In this document: positions 34,190-41,211 of the stretch, piece after piece
Layout of the letters: each line of letters begins with the position of its first letter
Numbering within the stretch: position 1 is the stretch's first letter
DNA from: Parvicella sp964387945
GTDB taxonomy: Bacteria > Bacteroidota > Bacteroidia > Flavobacteriales_D > Parvicellaceae
Direction of reading: 5' to 3'
Assembly (NCBI GenBank): GCA_964387945.1
Contig: CAYLYX010000003.1
Coordinates: forward strand, 186,001 to 250,000
Length of the DNA: 64,000 bases
Translations under genes and position numbers: made by a program
The notes under the pieces: generated by a model
The model's database searches: none
What the model saw: only the letters and a program-made list of their open reading frames with translations
Told to the model about the DNA's origin: nothing

Positions 34190-34951
34190 TTAACCAATGA
34201 ACCACATGATTAATGCGACTAACGGAAGAATTTCGAGGGTGCAAAAGTACAAAAATAAATAATACCCCGAAATCTTTAACTGACTTGTTTGACGGAACTC
34301 CTGAACTATTTTAAACAAATAAATGGAAATAAAGGTGATTTCCAAGAGGAGTAATACACCATTGTAAAACAGGGAGATCCACTCAGTGGTGCTGTTGTCT
34401 AGCCTAAAGTTTAGGAAAATAATCACAGGGAGAATCACTACCCCCAAAACCTGATAAAAGAAGTGGTTGTAGGTCTGGATTTCATTGGCAATTTCTCTTT
34501 GTTCGGTAAAGTATCCAATCAACGAAAACAAGATTCTTCTGATCCAGTAATAGGCGAGAAGTCCTCCGGCAATAATTCCGAAAACAGCAAAGAGTTCATT
34601 TAATGTGTAAGCATTGGAGCGTTGAAAAATGATGTAAGTAACACCTGTAGTAATGGTGATGGCTGCGTTGATTAAGAGCAGTGTTGCCGTGGCACTATGA
34701 ATGGTACTTTCTTCCCGGATCACACGTCTGAAAGCACGTAGGTCAAAGAACCCTTGAACAATTGAATTCAGCTTTCTGCTCGCCTGAACTCGGACATAAA
34801 TGAGTAGTACAAGGCTGACCAGTATTGGAATGTACAGGAGCATCAAATGATCGGTATGTCTGGCAAATGCTTCGATGGTGCAAAAATAGTCTTTTGTAAG
34901 ATATTTGACGTCTGACGCTTGATATAGAATATTTGAATTATCAGAGTTCAA
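34190..34951 (-). CDS. DUF4271 membrane protein, 253 aa
   Basis: Polytopic inner-membrane protein of a Bacteroidota-specific family that commonly sits next to hemD. About six to seven hydrophobic segments are visible (about 35-53, 95-115, 122-140, 165-185, 192-213 and 228-252). Family features include VQGFFDLRAFRRVIREE (about 65-82, between the first two segments) and the periodic NEIQTYNHFFYQVLGV stretch. The start at the ATG 34949-34951 gives a 35-residue extracellular or cytoplasmic N-terminus. It is 54 bases upstream of hemD on the same strand and may be co-transcribed. Its function is unknown; the hemD link suggests envelope or heme-related work only by position. Confidence 0.88.
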   Translation of the reverse strand: MNSDNSNILYQASDVKYLTKDYFCTIEAFARHTDHLMLLYIPILVSLVLLIYVRVQASRKLNSIVQGFFDLRAFRRVIREESTIHSATATLLLINAAITITTGVTYIIFQRSNAYTLNELFAVFGIIAGGLLAYYWIRRILFSLIGYFTEQREIANEIQTYNHFFYQVLGVVILPVIIFLNFRLDNSTTEWISLFYNGVLLLLEITFISIYLFKIVQEFRQTSQLKISGYYLFLYFCTLEILPLVALIMWFIG

Positions 34952-34984
34952 ATGGCGAGCGTTTAAAATCCAGCGTCAAAATTT

Positions 34985-34999
34985 CCTCTATCTTAGAGG
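34985..34999. promoter_or_regulatory. Six-bp inverted repeat before the thioesterase gene
   Basis: CCTCTA, TCT, TAGAGG. The dyad overlaps TATCTTAG (34989-34996), a near-match to the -7 element, and lies 14 bases before the ATG at 35013. Confidence 0.35.
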
Positions 35000-35012
35000 C
35001 AAAGAACCAATT

Positions 35013-35495
35013 ATGGAGACCAATAATTTCAAAGGGAACATTAGTTTCCAATTTTTAAGCGAGCCTACTGATGTCAATTTTGGAGGAAAGGTGCACGGAG
35101 GAATTGTGATGAAGTGGATTGATCAGGCCGCTTTTGCATGTGCTGGAAGTTGGGCTGAAGCCTATTGTGTAACAGTTTATGTTGGTGGAATTCGGTTCTA
35201 TAAGCCCGTGAAGATTGGCGATTTGGTGAAAGTAGATGCCCAGATTATTTATACAGGTAATTCTAGCATGCACATCGCGATTGATGTTTTGTCGAAGAAC
35301 ATTAAAGAGAAGGACTTTCAGAAAACAACTCATTGCATTATCGTCTTTGTAGCCATTGATGAAGATGGAAATAAATTGTCTGTTCCTAAATGGACACCAC
35401 ATAATGAAAGAGAAAAGCAGCTAGAAGAATATGCCATTAAGCTGATGGGACTGCGAAAAAACATTGAGGATGAGATGGCTCCTTATTTGGAGTAG
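35013..35495 (+). CDS. Acyl-CoA thioesterase (hotdog fold), 160 aa
   Basis: Hydrolyses acyl-CoA to a fatty acid and CoA in the cytoplasm. Single hotdog domain of the YciA/BACH type. The central helix and preceding strand contain FGGKVHGGIVMKWIDQAAFA (about 23-42) with the catalytic aspartate, followed by YVGGIRFYKPVKIGDLVKVD (about 61-80), a characteristic strand pair, and KTTHCIIVFVAIDEDGN. The C-terminal 35 residues form a charged helix (LEEYAIKLMGLRKNIEDEM). The ATG at 35013 follows a short inverted repeat. The downstream 55 bases hold AT-rich intergenic repeat-like sequence before the mutase remnant. Confidence 0.92.
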   Translation: METNNFKGNISFQFLSEPTDVNFGGKVHGGIVMKWIDQAAFACAGSWAEAYCVTVYVGGIRFYKPVKIGDLVKVDAQIIYTGNSSMHIAIDVLSKNIKEKDFQKTTHCIIVFVAIDEDGNKLSVPKWTPHNEREKQLEEYAIKLMGLRKNIEDEMAPYLE

Positions 35496-35504
35496 TTTTC
35501 TGTG

Positions 35505-35552
35505 AAAAACAATGTAACAATGAGTCAATCAAATAATTGGTTAATTACTACA
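35505..35552. repeat. AT-rich intergenic repeat-like segment
   Basis: Contains ACAATGTAACAATGAGTCAATC followed by ATAATTGGTTAATTACTACATT. The CAATGTAACAAT/ATTGGTxxATT vocabulary recurs at 56590-56662 and 58908-59022 and looks like a small dispersed family rather than chance. It is non-coding. Confidence 0.45.
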
Positions 35553-35771
35553 TTAACTCTCCAACCACATCTCCAATAACTCAATAGCTGCTCTACTAAT
35601 CTTCGTTCCAGGTCCGAACACTGCTGCAACGCCCGCATCAAACAAGTATTGATAATCTTGCTGAGGGATAACACCTCCTGCAATCACAACAATGTCTTCA
35701 CGTCCCATGTTTTTGAGCTCTTCAATCACCTCTGGGACTAAGGTTTTGTGTCCTGCAGCTAAGGAAGAAAC
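35553..35771 (-). pseudogene. Displaced 3' end of methylmalonyl-CoA mutase (B12-domain fragment)
   Basis: A 73-codon remnant with an intact frame reading VSSLAAGHKTLVPEVIEEL and on to the end EMWLES and TAA. It matches the last 73 codons of the intact mutase gene at 36444-36662. Residues differ only at the C-terminus (KISR for KISK, WLES for WLDG). The middle 131 bases (35632-35762) are identical to 36523-36653; the 79 bases nearer the stop differ at 18 places, mostly silently. Upstream of 35771 homology ends and the sequence turns into the 3' flank of the barrel-like gene. It has no start or catalytic residues, so it is a fragment. Most likely it is the old mutase 3' end pushed aside by recombination. 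Confidence 0.92.
35632..35762. repeat. 131-bp perfect direct repeat, copy 1 (in the mutase remnant)
   Basis: Identical base for base to 36523-36653, offset 891. Ends abruptly in diverged homologous sequence on both sides, as in a gene-conversion or recent crossover tract. Confidence 0.95.
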
Positions 35772-35785
35772 GCTTCTTTCCAGTC

Positions 35786-36451
35786 TTACTTCCTGCTTCC
35801 CATCCGAAAATGCAATGAAAAATCAAGTCTTACTGCGCTATAACTATTTGCTAGATTTTGAAGTGTCACTCCAGACATAGGAAAGACCAAGCCAAAATCC
35901 AATCCATTAAAGACACTTTTCTGATTAGAGGTCATGCCGACTTTTAGAAAAAAAGAAGTATTAAACCCTTGGTTAGAACGAAGGAGAGTTGAATCTGAAG
36001 AGCTTGTTGCTGTTACGTAAGATACTGGGCTGATTTGTGCTCCAATTGAGGAGAAGAATCCAGCAGTGTTGGTTCTGTGATGATCAACCGAAAAGTGAAG
36101 GTAAGGTTGATTTAGGTTATAACTAATTACTTCTGAATTAATGTTAAGGACTGAATCGGAAAATTTATAAGCTTCAAAGCTGGATTGATTGAAGCCAAGC
36201 CCAGCTCGAAACCTGATATCTTGTTCTACAAGAAATGAAATAGAAAGCAACCCTCCAAAACCAGCTTTGGATTTTATATACGCTTCGGGTGTCGTAGATT
36301 TGCCAATAATCGCGTCTTGAAATAAAAGTGTAGGAGTAGCCAATACTAGCGTCCTAATGTTGGATTCGTTTGCATCCTTCTCGTTTTCTTGTCCATGACT
36401 TACTATTGAACAAAAAAGAAATAATACGGTTATCAGTCTTAAGCTACCCAT
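35786..36451 (-). CDS. Exported beta-barrel-like protein inserted at the mutase 3' end, 221 aa
   Basis: I do not recognise a named family. The signal peptide (MGSLRLITVLFLFCSIVSHGQ) is followed by about 200 residues of alternating hydrophobic/polar strands with small-residue turns (GFGGLLSISFLVEQDIRFRA, FSSIGAQISPVSYVTATSSS, GLDFGLVFPMSGV), ending VRLDFSLHFRMGSRK. This pattern fits a small outer-membrane beta-barrel of the PorT/OmpW-like sort. The ATG (36449-36451) lies inside the last codons of the intact mutase gene, an eight-base overlap, so it is translationally coupled. On its other side sits the displaced mutase 3' fragment. It therefore appears to have arrived together with the present mutase 3' end. 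Confidence 0.75.
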   Translation of the reverse strand: MGSLRLITVLFLFCSIVSHGQENEKDANESNIRTLVLATPTLLFQDAIIGKSTTPEAYIKSKAGFGGLLSISFLVEQDIRFRAGLGFNQSSFEAYKFSDSVLNINSEVISYNLNQPYLHFSVDHHRTNTAGFFSSIGAQISPVSYVTATSSSDSTLLRSNQGFNTSFFLKVGMTSNQKSVFNGLDFGLVFPMSGVTLQNLANSYSAVRLDFSLHFRMGSRK

Positions 36452-38579
36452 CCAACCACATCTCTAACAACTCAATCGCAGCTTTACTGATCTTCGTGCC
36501 AGGCCCAAAGACAGCAGCTACTCCCGCATCAAACAAGTATTGATAATCTTGCTGAGGGATAACACCTCCTGCAATCACAACAATGTCTTCACGTCCCATG
36601 TTTTTGAGCTCTTCAATCACCTCTGGGACTAAGGTTTTGTGTCCTGCAGCTAACGATGAAACACCGAGGAAATGAACGTCATTCTCAACGGCTTGCTTGG
36701 CACTTTCATACGGTGTTTGAAAAAGCGGTCCAATATCCACATCAAAACCTATGTCTGCGTAACCTGTTGAGACAACTTTGGCTCCTCTATCGTGGCCATC
36801 TTGTCCCATTTTGGCAATCATAATTCTAGGTCTTCTACCTTCTTGCTTTTCGAACTTTGCTACAAGTTCCTGAGCCTTTTTAAAATCTTCATCTTCCATA
36901 GCTTCTGATCTGTAAACACCTGAAATGGACTTAATTGTTGCCTTGTATCTTCCGAAATGAGCTTCCATCGCCTCTGAAATCTCTCCCAGTGATGCTCGTT
37001 CTCTGGCACAGATTATGGCTTTTTCTAGAAGGTTGCCCGTTCCTGTTTTTGCACATTCGCTCAGTGCTGCTAATGCCGCCTGTACTTTTTCTTCGTTTCG
37101 TTCAGACTTCATCTTATTGAGACGCTCGATCTGAGATAAACGAACTTTGGTATTGTCCACCTCCAAAATATCAAAAGCTTGCTCATCGTCTGTTTGGTAA
37201 GCATTCACGCCCACAATAATGTCTCTCATGGAGTCGATACGTGCTTGCTTACGTGCAGCTGCTTCCTCAATTCGCATTTTTGGCACTCCGCTTTCAATGG
37301 CTTTGGCCATCCCACCCAATTCTTCTACCTCTTCAATCAATTCCCATGCTTTGCTGGCAATGTCGTCCGTCAGTTTTTCCACATAATGACTCCCTGCCCA
37401 TGGATCAATCGCCTTACAAATGTCTGTTTCCAATTGAATGTACAACTGTGTATTTCTTGCAATTCGTGCAGAAAAATCAGTTGGTAACGCAATCGCTTCG
37501 TCCAGTGCATTGGTGTGTAAAGATTGCGTTCCTCCTAGCGTAGCGGCCATGGCTTCAATGCAGGTTCTAGAAACATTGTTGAACGCATCCTGCTCGGTTA
37601 AACTCCACCCACTGGTTTGACAATGGGTTCTCAGCGCCATTGATTTTGGATTTTGCGGATCAAATTGTTTCACGATTCTTGCCCACAACATACGTGCAGC
37701 ACGCATCTTAGCAATTTCCATAAAGTGGTTCATCCCAATCGCCCAGAAGAACGACAATCTCGGAGCAAATGCATCAATATCAAGTCCAGCTTTAACCCCT
37801 GTTCTCAGGTATTCTAGTCCATCTGCTAGGGTATAAGCCAATTCGATGTCTGCTGTTGCCCCAGCTTCTTGCATGTGATAACCTGAAATAGAAATCGAGT
37901 TGAATTTGGGCATGTTTTGCGAAGTGTATTCAAAGATATCTGCAATGATTTTCATGGAATGCTTCGGAGGATAGATATAGGTGTTTCGCACCATGAACTC
38001 CTTCAAAATGTCGTTCTGGATGGTTCCGGCTAATTGTTCTTGGGACACNNNNNNNNNNACCCCTTGCTCTTCTGCCGCCACAATATAAAATGCCATGATG
38101 GGAATAACCGCACCGTTCATGGTCATCGAAACGGACATTTTGTCCAATGGAATCTGGTCAAACAAAATCTTCATGTCCAGCACAGAGTCTATGGCTACCC
38201 CAGCCTTTCCTACATCTCCCTTTACACGAGGATGATCACTGTCATATCCTCGGTGGGTAGCCAGATCGAATGCTACCGACAGCCCTTTCTGTCCTGCTGC
38301 CAGATTTCTACGGTAGAAAGCATTGGATTCTTCTGCGGTACTGAATCCGGCATATTGACGAATCGTCCAGGGGCGTTTGATATACATCGTGGAATAAGGA
38401 CCTCTCAAGTTGGGAGCCAATCCGCTCACGTAGTTCAAGTGACTCAACTGCTCACTATCGTTAGCCGAATAATAAGATTTGATCTCAATTTTCTCGGGAG
38501 ATTCAAACGTGGTTGTCTCCGAAATAGCATCCTGTTGGGATGCTCGTTGTGGTTGTATGTCTTGAAATGATTTTCTCAT
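36444..38579 (-). CDS. Methylmalonyl-CoA mutase, large (B12-binding) subunit; contains ten N
   Basis: Adenosylcobalamin enzyme interconverting succinyl-CoA and (R)-methylmalonyl-CoA (propionate metabolism), working as a heterodimer with the small subunit encoded upstream. Features: RPWTIRQYAGFSTAEESNAF (substrate-binding, about 70-89), SVSMTMNGAVIPIMAF (about 148), GTIQNDILKEFMVRNTYIYP, SISGYHMQEAGA (about 225), HCQTSGWSLTEQD (about 318) and the C-terminal B12 domain with KMGQDGHDRGAKV (about 590, axial histidine), LAAGHKTLVPEV and IAGGVIP. Ns at 38049-38058 interrupt EEQG-VSQEQL, where the family needs no extra residues. The nominal 711 aa therefore counts about four placeholder residues; the normal length is near 705-710. 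It overlaps the next gene by eight bases. Confidence 0.97.
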   Translation of the reverse strand: MRKSFQDIQPQRASQQDAISETTTFESPEKIEIKSYYSANDSEQLSHLNYVSGLAPNLRGPYSTMYIKRPWTIRQYAGFSTAEESNAFYRRNLAAGQKGLSVAFDLATHRGYDSDHPRVKGDVGKAGVAIDSVLDMKILFDQIPLDKMSVSMTMNGAVIPIMAFYIVAAEEQGXXXXVSQEQLAGTIQNDILKEFMVRNTYIYPPKHSMKIIADIFEYTSQNMPKFNSISISGYHMQEAGATADIELAYTLADGLEYLRTGVKAGLDIDAFAPRLSFFWAIGMNHFMEIAKMRAARMLWARIVKQFDPQNPKSMALRTHCQTSGWSLTEQDAFNNVSRTCIEAMAATLGGTQSLHTNALDEAIALPTDFSARIARNTQLYIQLETDICKAIDPWAGSHYVEKLTDDIASKAWELIEEVEELGGMAKAIESGVPKMRIEEAAARKQARIDSMRDIIVGVNAYQTDDEQAFDILEVDNTKVRLSQIERLNKMKSERNEEKVQAALAALSECAKTGTGNLLEKAIICARERASLGEISEAMEAHFGRYKATIKSISGVYRSEAMEDEDFKKAQELVAKFEKQEGRRPRIMIAKMGQDGHDRGAKVVSTGYADIGFDVDIGPLFQTPYESAKQAVENDVHFLGVSSLAAGHKTLVPEVIEELKNMGREDIVVIAGGVIPQQDYQYLFDAGVAAVFGPGTKISKAAIELLEMWLDG
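36523..36653. repeat. 131-bp perfect direct repeat, copy 2 (in the intact mutase gene)
   Basis: Identical to 35632-35762. Lies within the B12-binding domain of the large mutase subunit gene. Confidence 0.95.
38049..38058. other. Assembly gap (ten N), probably an artefact
   Basis: The left side ends GGGACAC and the right side begins ACCCCTTGC; merging on the shared AC gives GGGACACCCCTTGC. On the minus strand this restores an unbroken EEQGVSQEQL, matching the mutase family without inserted residues. So no sequence need be missing. Confidence 0.8.
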
Positions 38580-38589
38580 TCAAATAAGG

Positions 38590-39894
38590 TTAACATTTGG
38601 TTTGTGACAATCGATAGGATGGTAAGAACTCACTTTTCATCATGTCACGGTAAGTTTCTTCATTTGATTCTTCGCTGTTGGGGAACTTATTGGATCCAAC
38701 CAGAACCAGTGTTTCATTTTTATATTTTTCCATTTTTTCTTGGAGATCAGAGTGTATGGCGGTCACTACACTTCCATTTCTGAAGTGAGATAAAAAACCT
38801 CCATCCTTTTCTACGGACTGAAAAACTTTCCAACTTTTTTCAATGATAAGGTCGGTTAGTTGCTCAATATAATACGATCCATTGCCCGCATTTTTAACCT
38901 GAGACAGGTAAGCTTCTTCTTGAAGCAGTAAACTTATGTTTTTAGATAAGCGCAAAGCATCTGATCGTTTCTTTGATAACTGCTGGTCGTAGGGTACGAC
39001 TTCCATACTATGGACACCCGCAATAACAGCACTCATAGCACCCGTTGTACCTCTCAATAAGTTGTTGTGAATATCTAAGTTAGATTGATAGAGCGTTGAA
39101 GTAATCCCGCTAATGTTCACATTTTTGAAATCAATGTCATAAGATTGAAGTACTGTATCCCACAGTATTCGCAATGCTCTGACCTTAGCAATGTTCTGGA
39201 AGTAGGAATTACCAATGGCTACCTCAAAGTAGATCATTTGTGCAGCCTCCAAAGGAGTTACCCCCGACTCCATTAAGTTGAGTAGATATTCGTGCGCTTC
39301 GGCTATAGTATAGCCCAGTTCATGATGAAGACTTGATCCTGCCTGTTCGAAAACGGCTGTTCTAACAATGCATTTTGTTGAAACAGGAGTAGGAGTTGGA
39401 ACATGTCCTGCAATGTAGCATCCGATAGGGTCAACCAATAAGAGGATGTTTTGGCCTGTCAATGTGATTTTTCGTTCGCGTTCAAGTTGAGCAATAGCCT
39501 CTTGAAATGCTGATAAACCTTCTTGCTCGATGTAAATTCTCACCTCAATAATATCTACCATTACTTCGCTAAGAAGAGTTTTGAGATCCTGAGATTTGGC
39601 GTTGATTAATTTAATGCAGTTTACACCGCCTTTTAATCCTTCTAGAATTGTCTTGTTGGCAGCTTTAGGCTCGCCACAATCATAGGTTTGAGCAATCAGC
39701 CATGAATTATCTTTCTGGTGAATGTGCGCATCTACTCGGTTGTATTTGTTTTGATAAGAAAATAAAACCGGGTCAATCGCACCTATTTCACTTTGCCAAT
39801 TAAGGTCTTCAATATTCCCCCCTTTCAGATCTTTGATGATCTTTTCTCGCCACTCTTGTTCGCTGGAAGCTTCAAAAAATTGGTTGAAATCCAT
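38590..39894 (-). CDS. Methylmalonyl-CoA mutase, small subunit
   Basis: Non-catalytic partner of the large subunit, lacking the B12-binding domain. It keeps the mutase TIM-barrel skeleton: YDCGEPKAANKTILEGLKGG (about 70-90), VRTAVFEQAGSSLHHELGYT (about 180), YFEVAIGNSYFQNIAKVRALRILW (about 225, in pieces), TSTLYQSNLDIHNNLLRGTTGAMSAVIAGV (about 265, in pieces) and YYIEQLTDLIIEKSW. The catalytic tyrosine and histidine motifs of the large subunit are missing. The ATG at 39892-39894 (MDFNQFFEA) is preferred over an in-frame GTG five codons upstream. The gene ends ten bases before the large-subunit start, so the two form an operon. No cobalamin riboswitch was seen upstream. Confidence 0.94.
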   Translation of the reverse strand: MDFNQFFEASSEQEWREKIIKDLKGGNIEDLNWQSEIGAIDPVLFSYQNKYNRVDAHIHQKDNSWLIAQTYDCGEPKAANKTILEGLKGGVNCIKLINAKSQDLKTLLSEVMVDIIEVRIYIEQEGLSAFQEAIAQLERERKITLTGQNILLLVDPIGCYIAGHVPTPTPVSTKCIVRTAVFEQAGSSLHHELGYTIAEAHEYLLNLMESGVTPLEAAQMIYFEVAIGNSYFQNIAKVRALRILWDTVLQSYDIDFKNVNISGITSTLYQSNLDIHNNLLRGTTGAMSAVIAGVHSMEVVPYDQQLSKKRSDALRLSKNISLLLQEEAYLSQVKNAGNGSYYIEQLTDLIIEKSWKVFQSVEKDGGFLSHFRNGSVVTAIHSDLQEKMEKYKNETLVLVGSNKFPNSEESNEETYRDMMKSEFLPSYRLSQTKC

Positions 39895-39945
39895 AAAAAG
39901 TCTTTTCACAAAGATAACAAACCAAAACCGATAGCAATGGAAATA

Positions 39946-40155
39946 TTATTCCACCATCAGCTCCACTTCCAGCCCATGTTGCGTTAGCAAACTGTGGAAG
40001 TAAATTTCATCCATTTCTTGCGTTGTTTCGATCCGAAGCACACGATCAATATCTTCGAGGTCTACACTCCAGGTGGATACATGATCGTGGTGACTGAGTA
40101 AGGGTTCCAAACGCTCTGCGCTGTGTATGTTGGTTTTTAGAACAACTACGTTCAT
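39946..40155 (-). CDS. Small HMA/ferredoxin-like-fold protein, 69 aa
   Basis: Conserved small cytoplasmic protein. MNVVVLKTNI, then a helix (LEPLLSHHDHVSTW), SVDLEDIDRVLRIET and a final helix-strand (LLTQHGLEVELMVE) give a beta-alpha-beta-beta-alpha-beta ferredoxin-like fold like heavy-metal-associated (HMA) domains, but without the CxxC metal site. Proteins of this type are common in Bacteroidota with no known function. Its start overlaps the stop of the preceding membrane-protein gene by four bases, placing it in the ECF sigma-factor operon. I infer a regulatory or protein-binding role but cannot show it. Confidence 0.75.
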   Translation of the reverse strand: MNVVVLKTNIHSAERLEPLLSHHDHVSTWSVDLEDIDRVLRIETTQEMDEIYFHSLLTQHGLEVELMVE

Positions 40156-40574
40156 TCCTCTGGTTTTTCTGGTTCAATTTCTCCTCCTTCAAGCTTCATT
40201 AGGTAAGCTTCATACGCTTGATTTCCTTCTTCTTTCCAAAAGCGGTCGTAGTGCTTCCACTTGGACCAATCATCCTTTTTCTTTTTGGATTTGCTATCGT
40301 CACAACTCCAGTCGTCTGAGTTGTTTTTGCTCTTACTTCCTCCACTTCCTCCCATTCCAAAAAGGATTTTAGCCAAAATAAAGATGCCTACTCCCTGCCA
40401 ATACGTGATTTCGGGTAAGCCAAACAGGTCAGGCATTAACCAATTCCATAACCATAGAATGATAAAACCAAAGAGTACCGCTAGTCCTCCGATTACGATG
40501 ATCCCCATTAAGATCATTGCAGCAATGACTCCAGGATTCTTCCCGCGCATTTTGTGTTTAAAGTAATTTCCCAT
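40152..40574 (-). CDS. Small membrane protein in the sigma-factor operon, 140 aa
   Basis: No known family recognised. One or two transmembrane segments (AAMILMGIIVIGGLAVLFGF, about 18-45, then a membrane-like stretch ITYWQGVGIFILAKILFGMG, about 56-75) are followed by a cytoplasmic tail rich in Ser, Lys and Asp (SKSKNNSDDWSCDDSKSKKK) and a Trp/Tyr-rich end (WKHYDRFWKEEGNQAYEAYL). It starts 19 bases after the sigma-factor stop and overlaps the next small gene by four bases, so the three genes form one operon. Its position suits an anti-sigma factor or membrane target, but it lacks the zinc-binding HxxxCxxC motif of classical ones. This role is inference. Confidence 0.7.
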   Translation of the reverse strand: MGNYFKHKMRGKNPGVIAAMILMGIIVIGGLAVLFGFIILWLWNWLMPDLFGLPEITYWQGVGIFILAKILFGMGGSGGSKSKNNSDDWSCDDSKSKKKKDDWSKWKHYDRFWKEEGNQAYEAYLMKLEGGEIEPEKPEE

Positions 40575-40593
40575 AACGTTAATTTTTAATGTG

Positions 40594-41127
40594 TTAACTA
40601 TTGTTTTCTAATTTGTCGGCTAGTTTTGAGAGCGCTCGATGTCTTCGTGACATTAAGGTTCCTTCTGGAATTCCCGTTTCATCTGCGATCTCTTTGTAGC
40701 TATATCCTTCAATATCAATGGCCAAAATGATATCATGATCATGCGGTTTCAGTTGTTTCAGCGCCTCATCCAGCTTTGTTTTCATTTCCTCTGAATAGTG
40801 ACCAGTTTCATCTGTCTCTACCTCTATTAATTCAAACACTTTGCTTTCGATATCTTCGCTCGTACTAATCAGGTTTTTCTTTCTTCGGATATCGATGATC
40901 TTATTTCTGATTGATCGATACACAAAACCTCCAATGTTTTGAATAGGTGTTCTGCGATCCGCAATCGAAAAAATCTTGGCAGCAACTTCTTGCAATACAT
41001 CTTCAGCGTCCCAGCTGGTTGACGATTTGATCCTAGAGTCGATAAAAGCCTTCATAGAGTGGTATTCCTGCTTGAAATACTTCTCGAGTTGTTTTTTATT
41101 TTCGTGTTCAGGACTCATTTTTAGCAT
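40594..41127 (-). CDS. ECF-type RNA polymerase sigma factor, about 177 aa
   Basis: Alternative sigma factor. Region 2 (about 20-85) has SSTSWDAEDVLQEVAAKIFS (the conserved DxEDxxQE) and RSIRNKIIDIRRKK; region 4 (about 115-170) has LKPHDHDIILAIDIEGYSYK and EIADETGIPEGTLMSRRHRA, the helix-turn-helix that reads the -35. The spacing linker is acidic. The start is probably the ATG at 41125-41127 (MLKMSPEH) or four codons on. The following small membrane-protein and HMA-like genes are in the same operon; no classic anti-sigma gene is seen. The gene upstream is separated by 85 bases. Its stimulus is unknown. Confidence 0.9.
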   Translation of the reverse strand: MLKMSPEHENKKQLEKYFKQEYHSMKAFIDSRIKSSTSWDAEDVLQEVAAKIFSIADRRTPIQNIGGFVYRSIRNKIIDIRRKKNLISTSEDIESKVFELIEVETDETGHYSEEMKTKLDEALKQLKPHDHDIILAIDIEGYSYKEIADETGIPEGTLMSRRHRALSKLADKLENNS

Positions 41128-41211
41128 CAACTAGCGCTGATCTATTTACATAGACGCAAGGGTTAAAAATTCCTTGCATTTTTTTTTAGAAAATTTTTTG
41201 ATTGACGAAGA

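Noticed and set aside
35553..35771. Mutase remnant as a separate functional small B12-binding protein
   Set aside because: It lacks a start, a promoter and the DxHxxG cobalamin motif, which lies upstream of the copied part; it is a fragment.
39895..39945. Cobalamin riboswitch upstream of the mutase operon
   Set aside because: The gap is about 50 bases and contains no B12-box-like sequence; too short for the aptamer.
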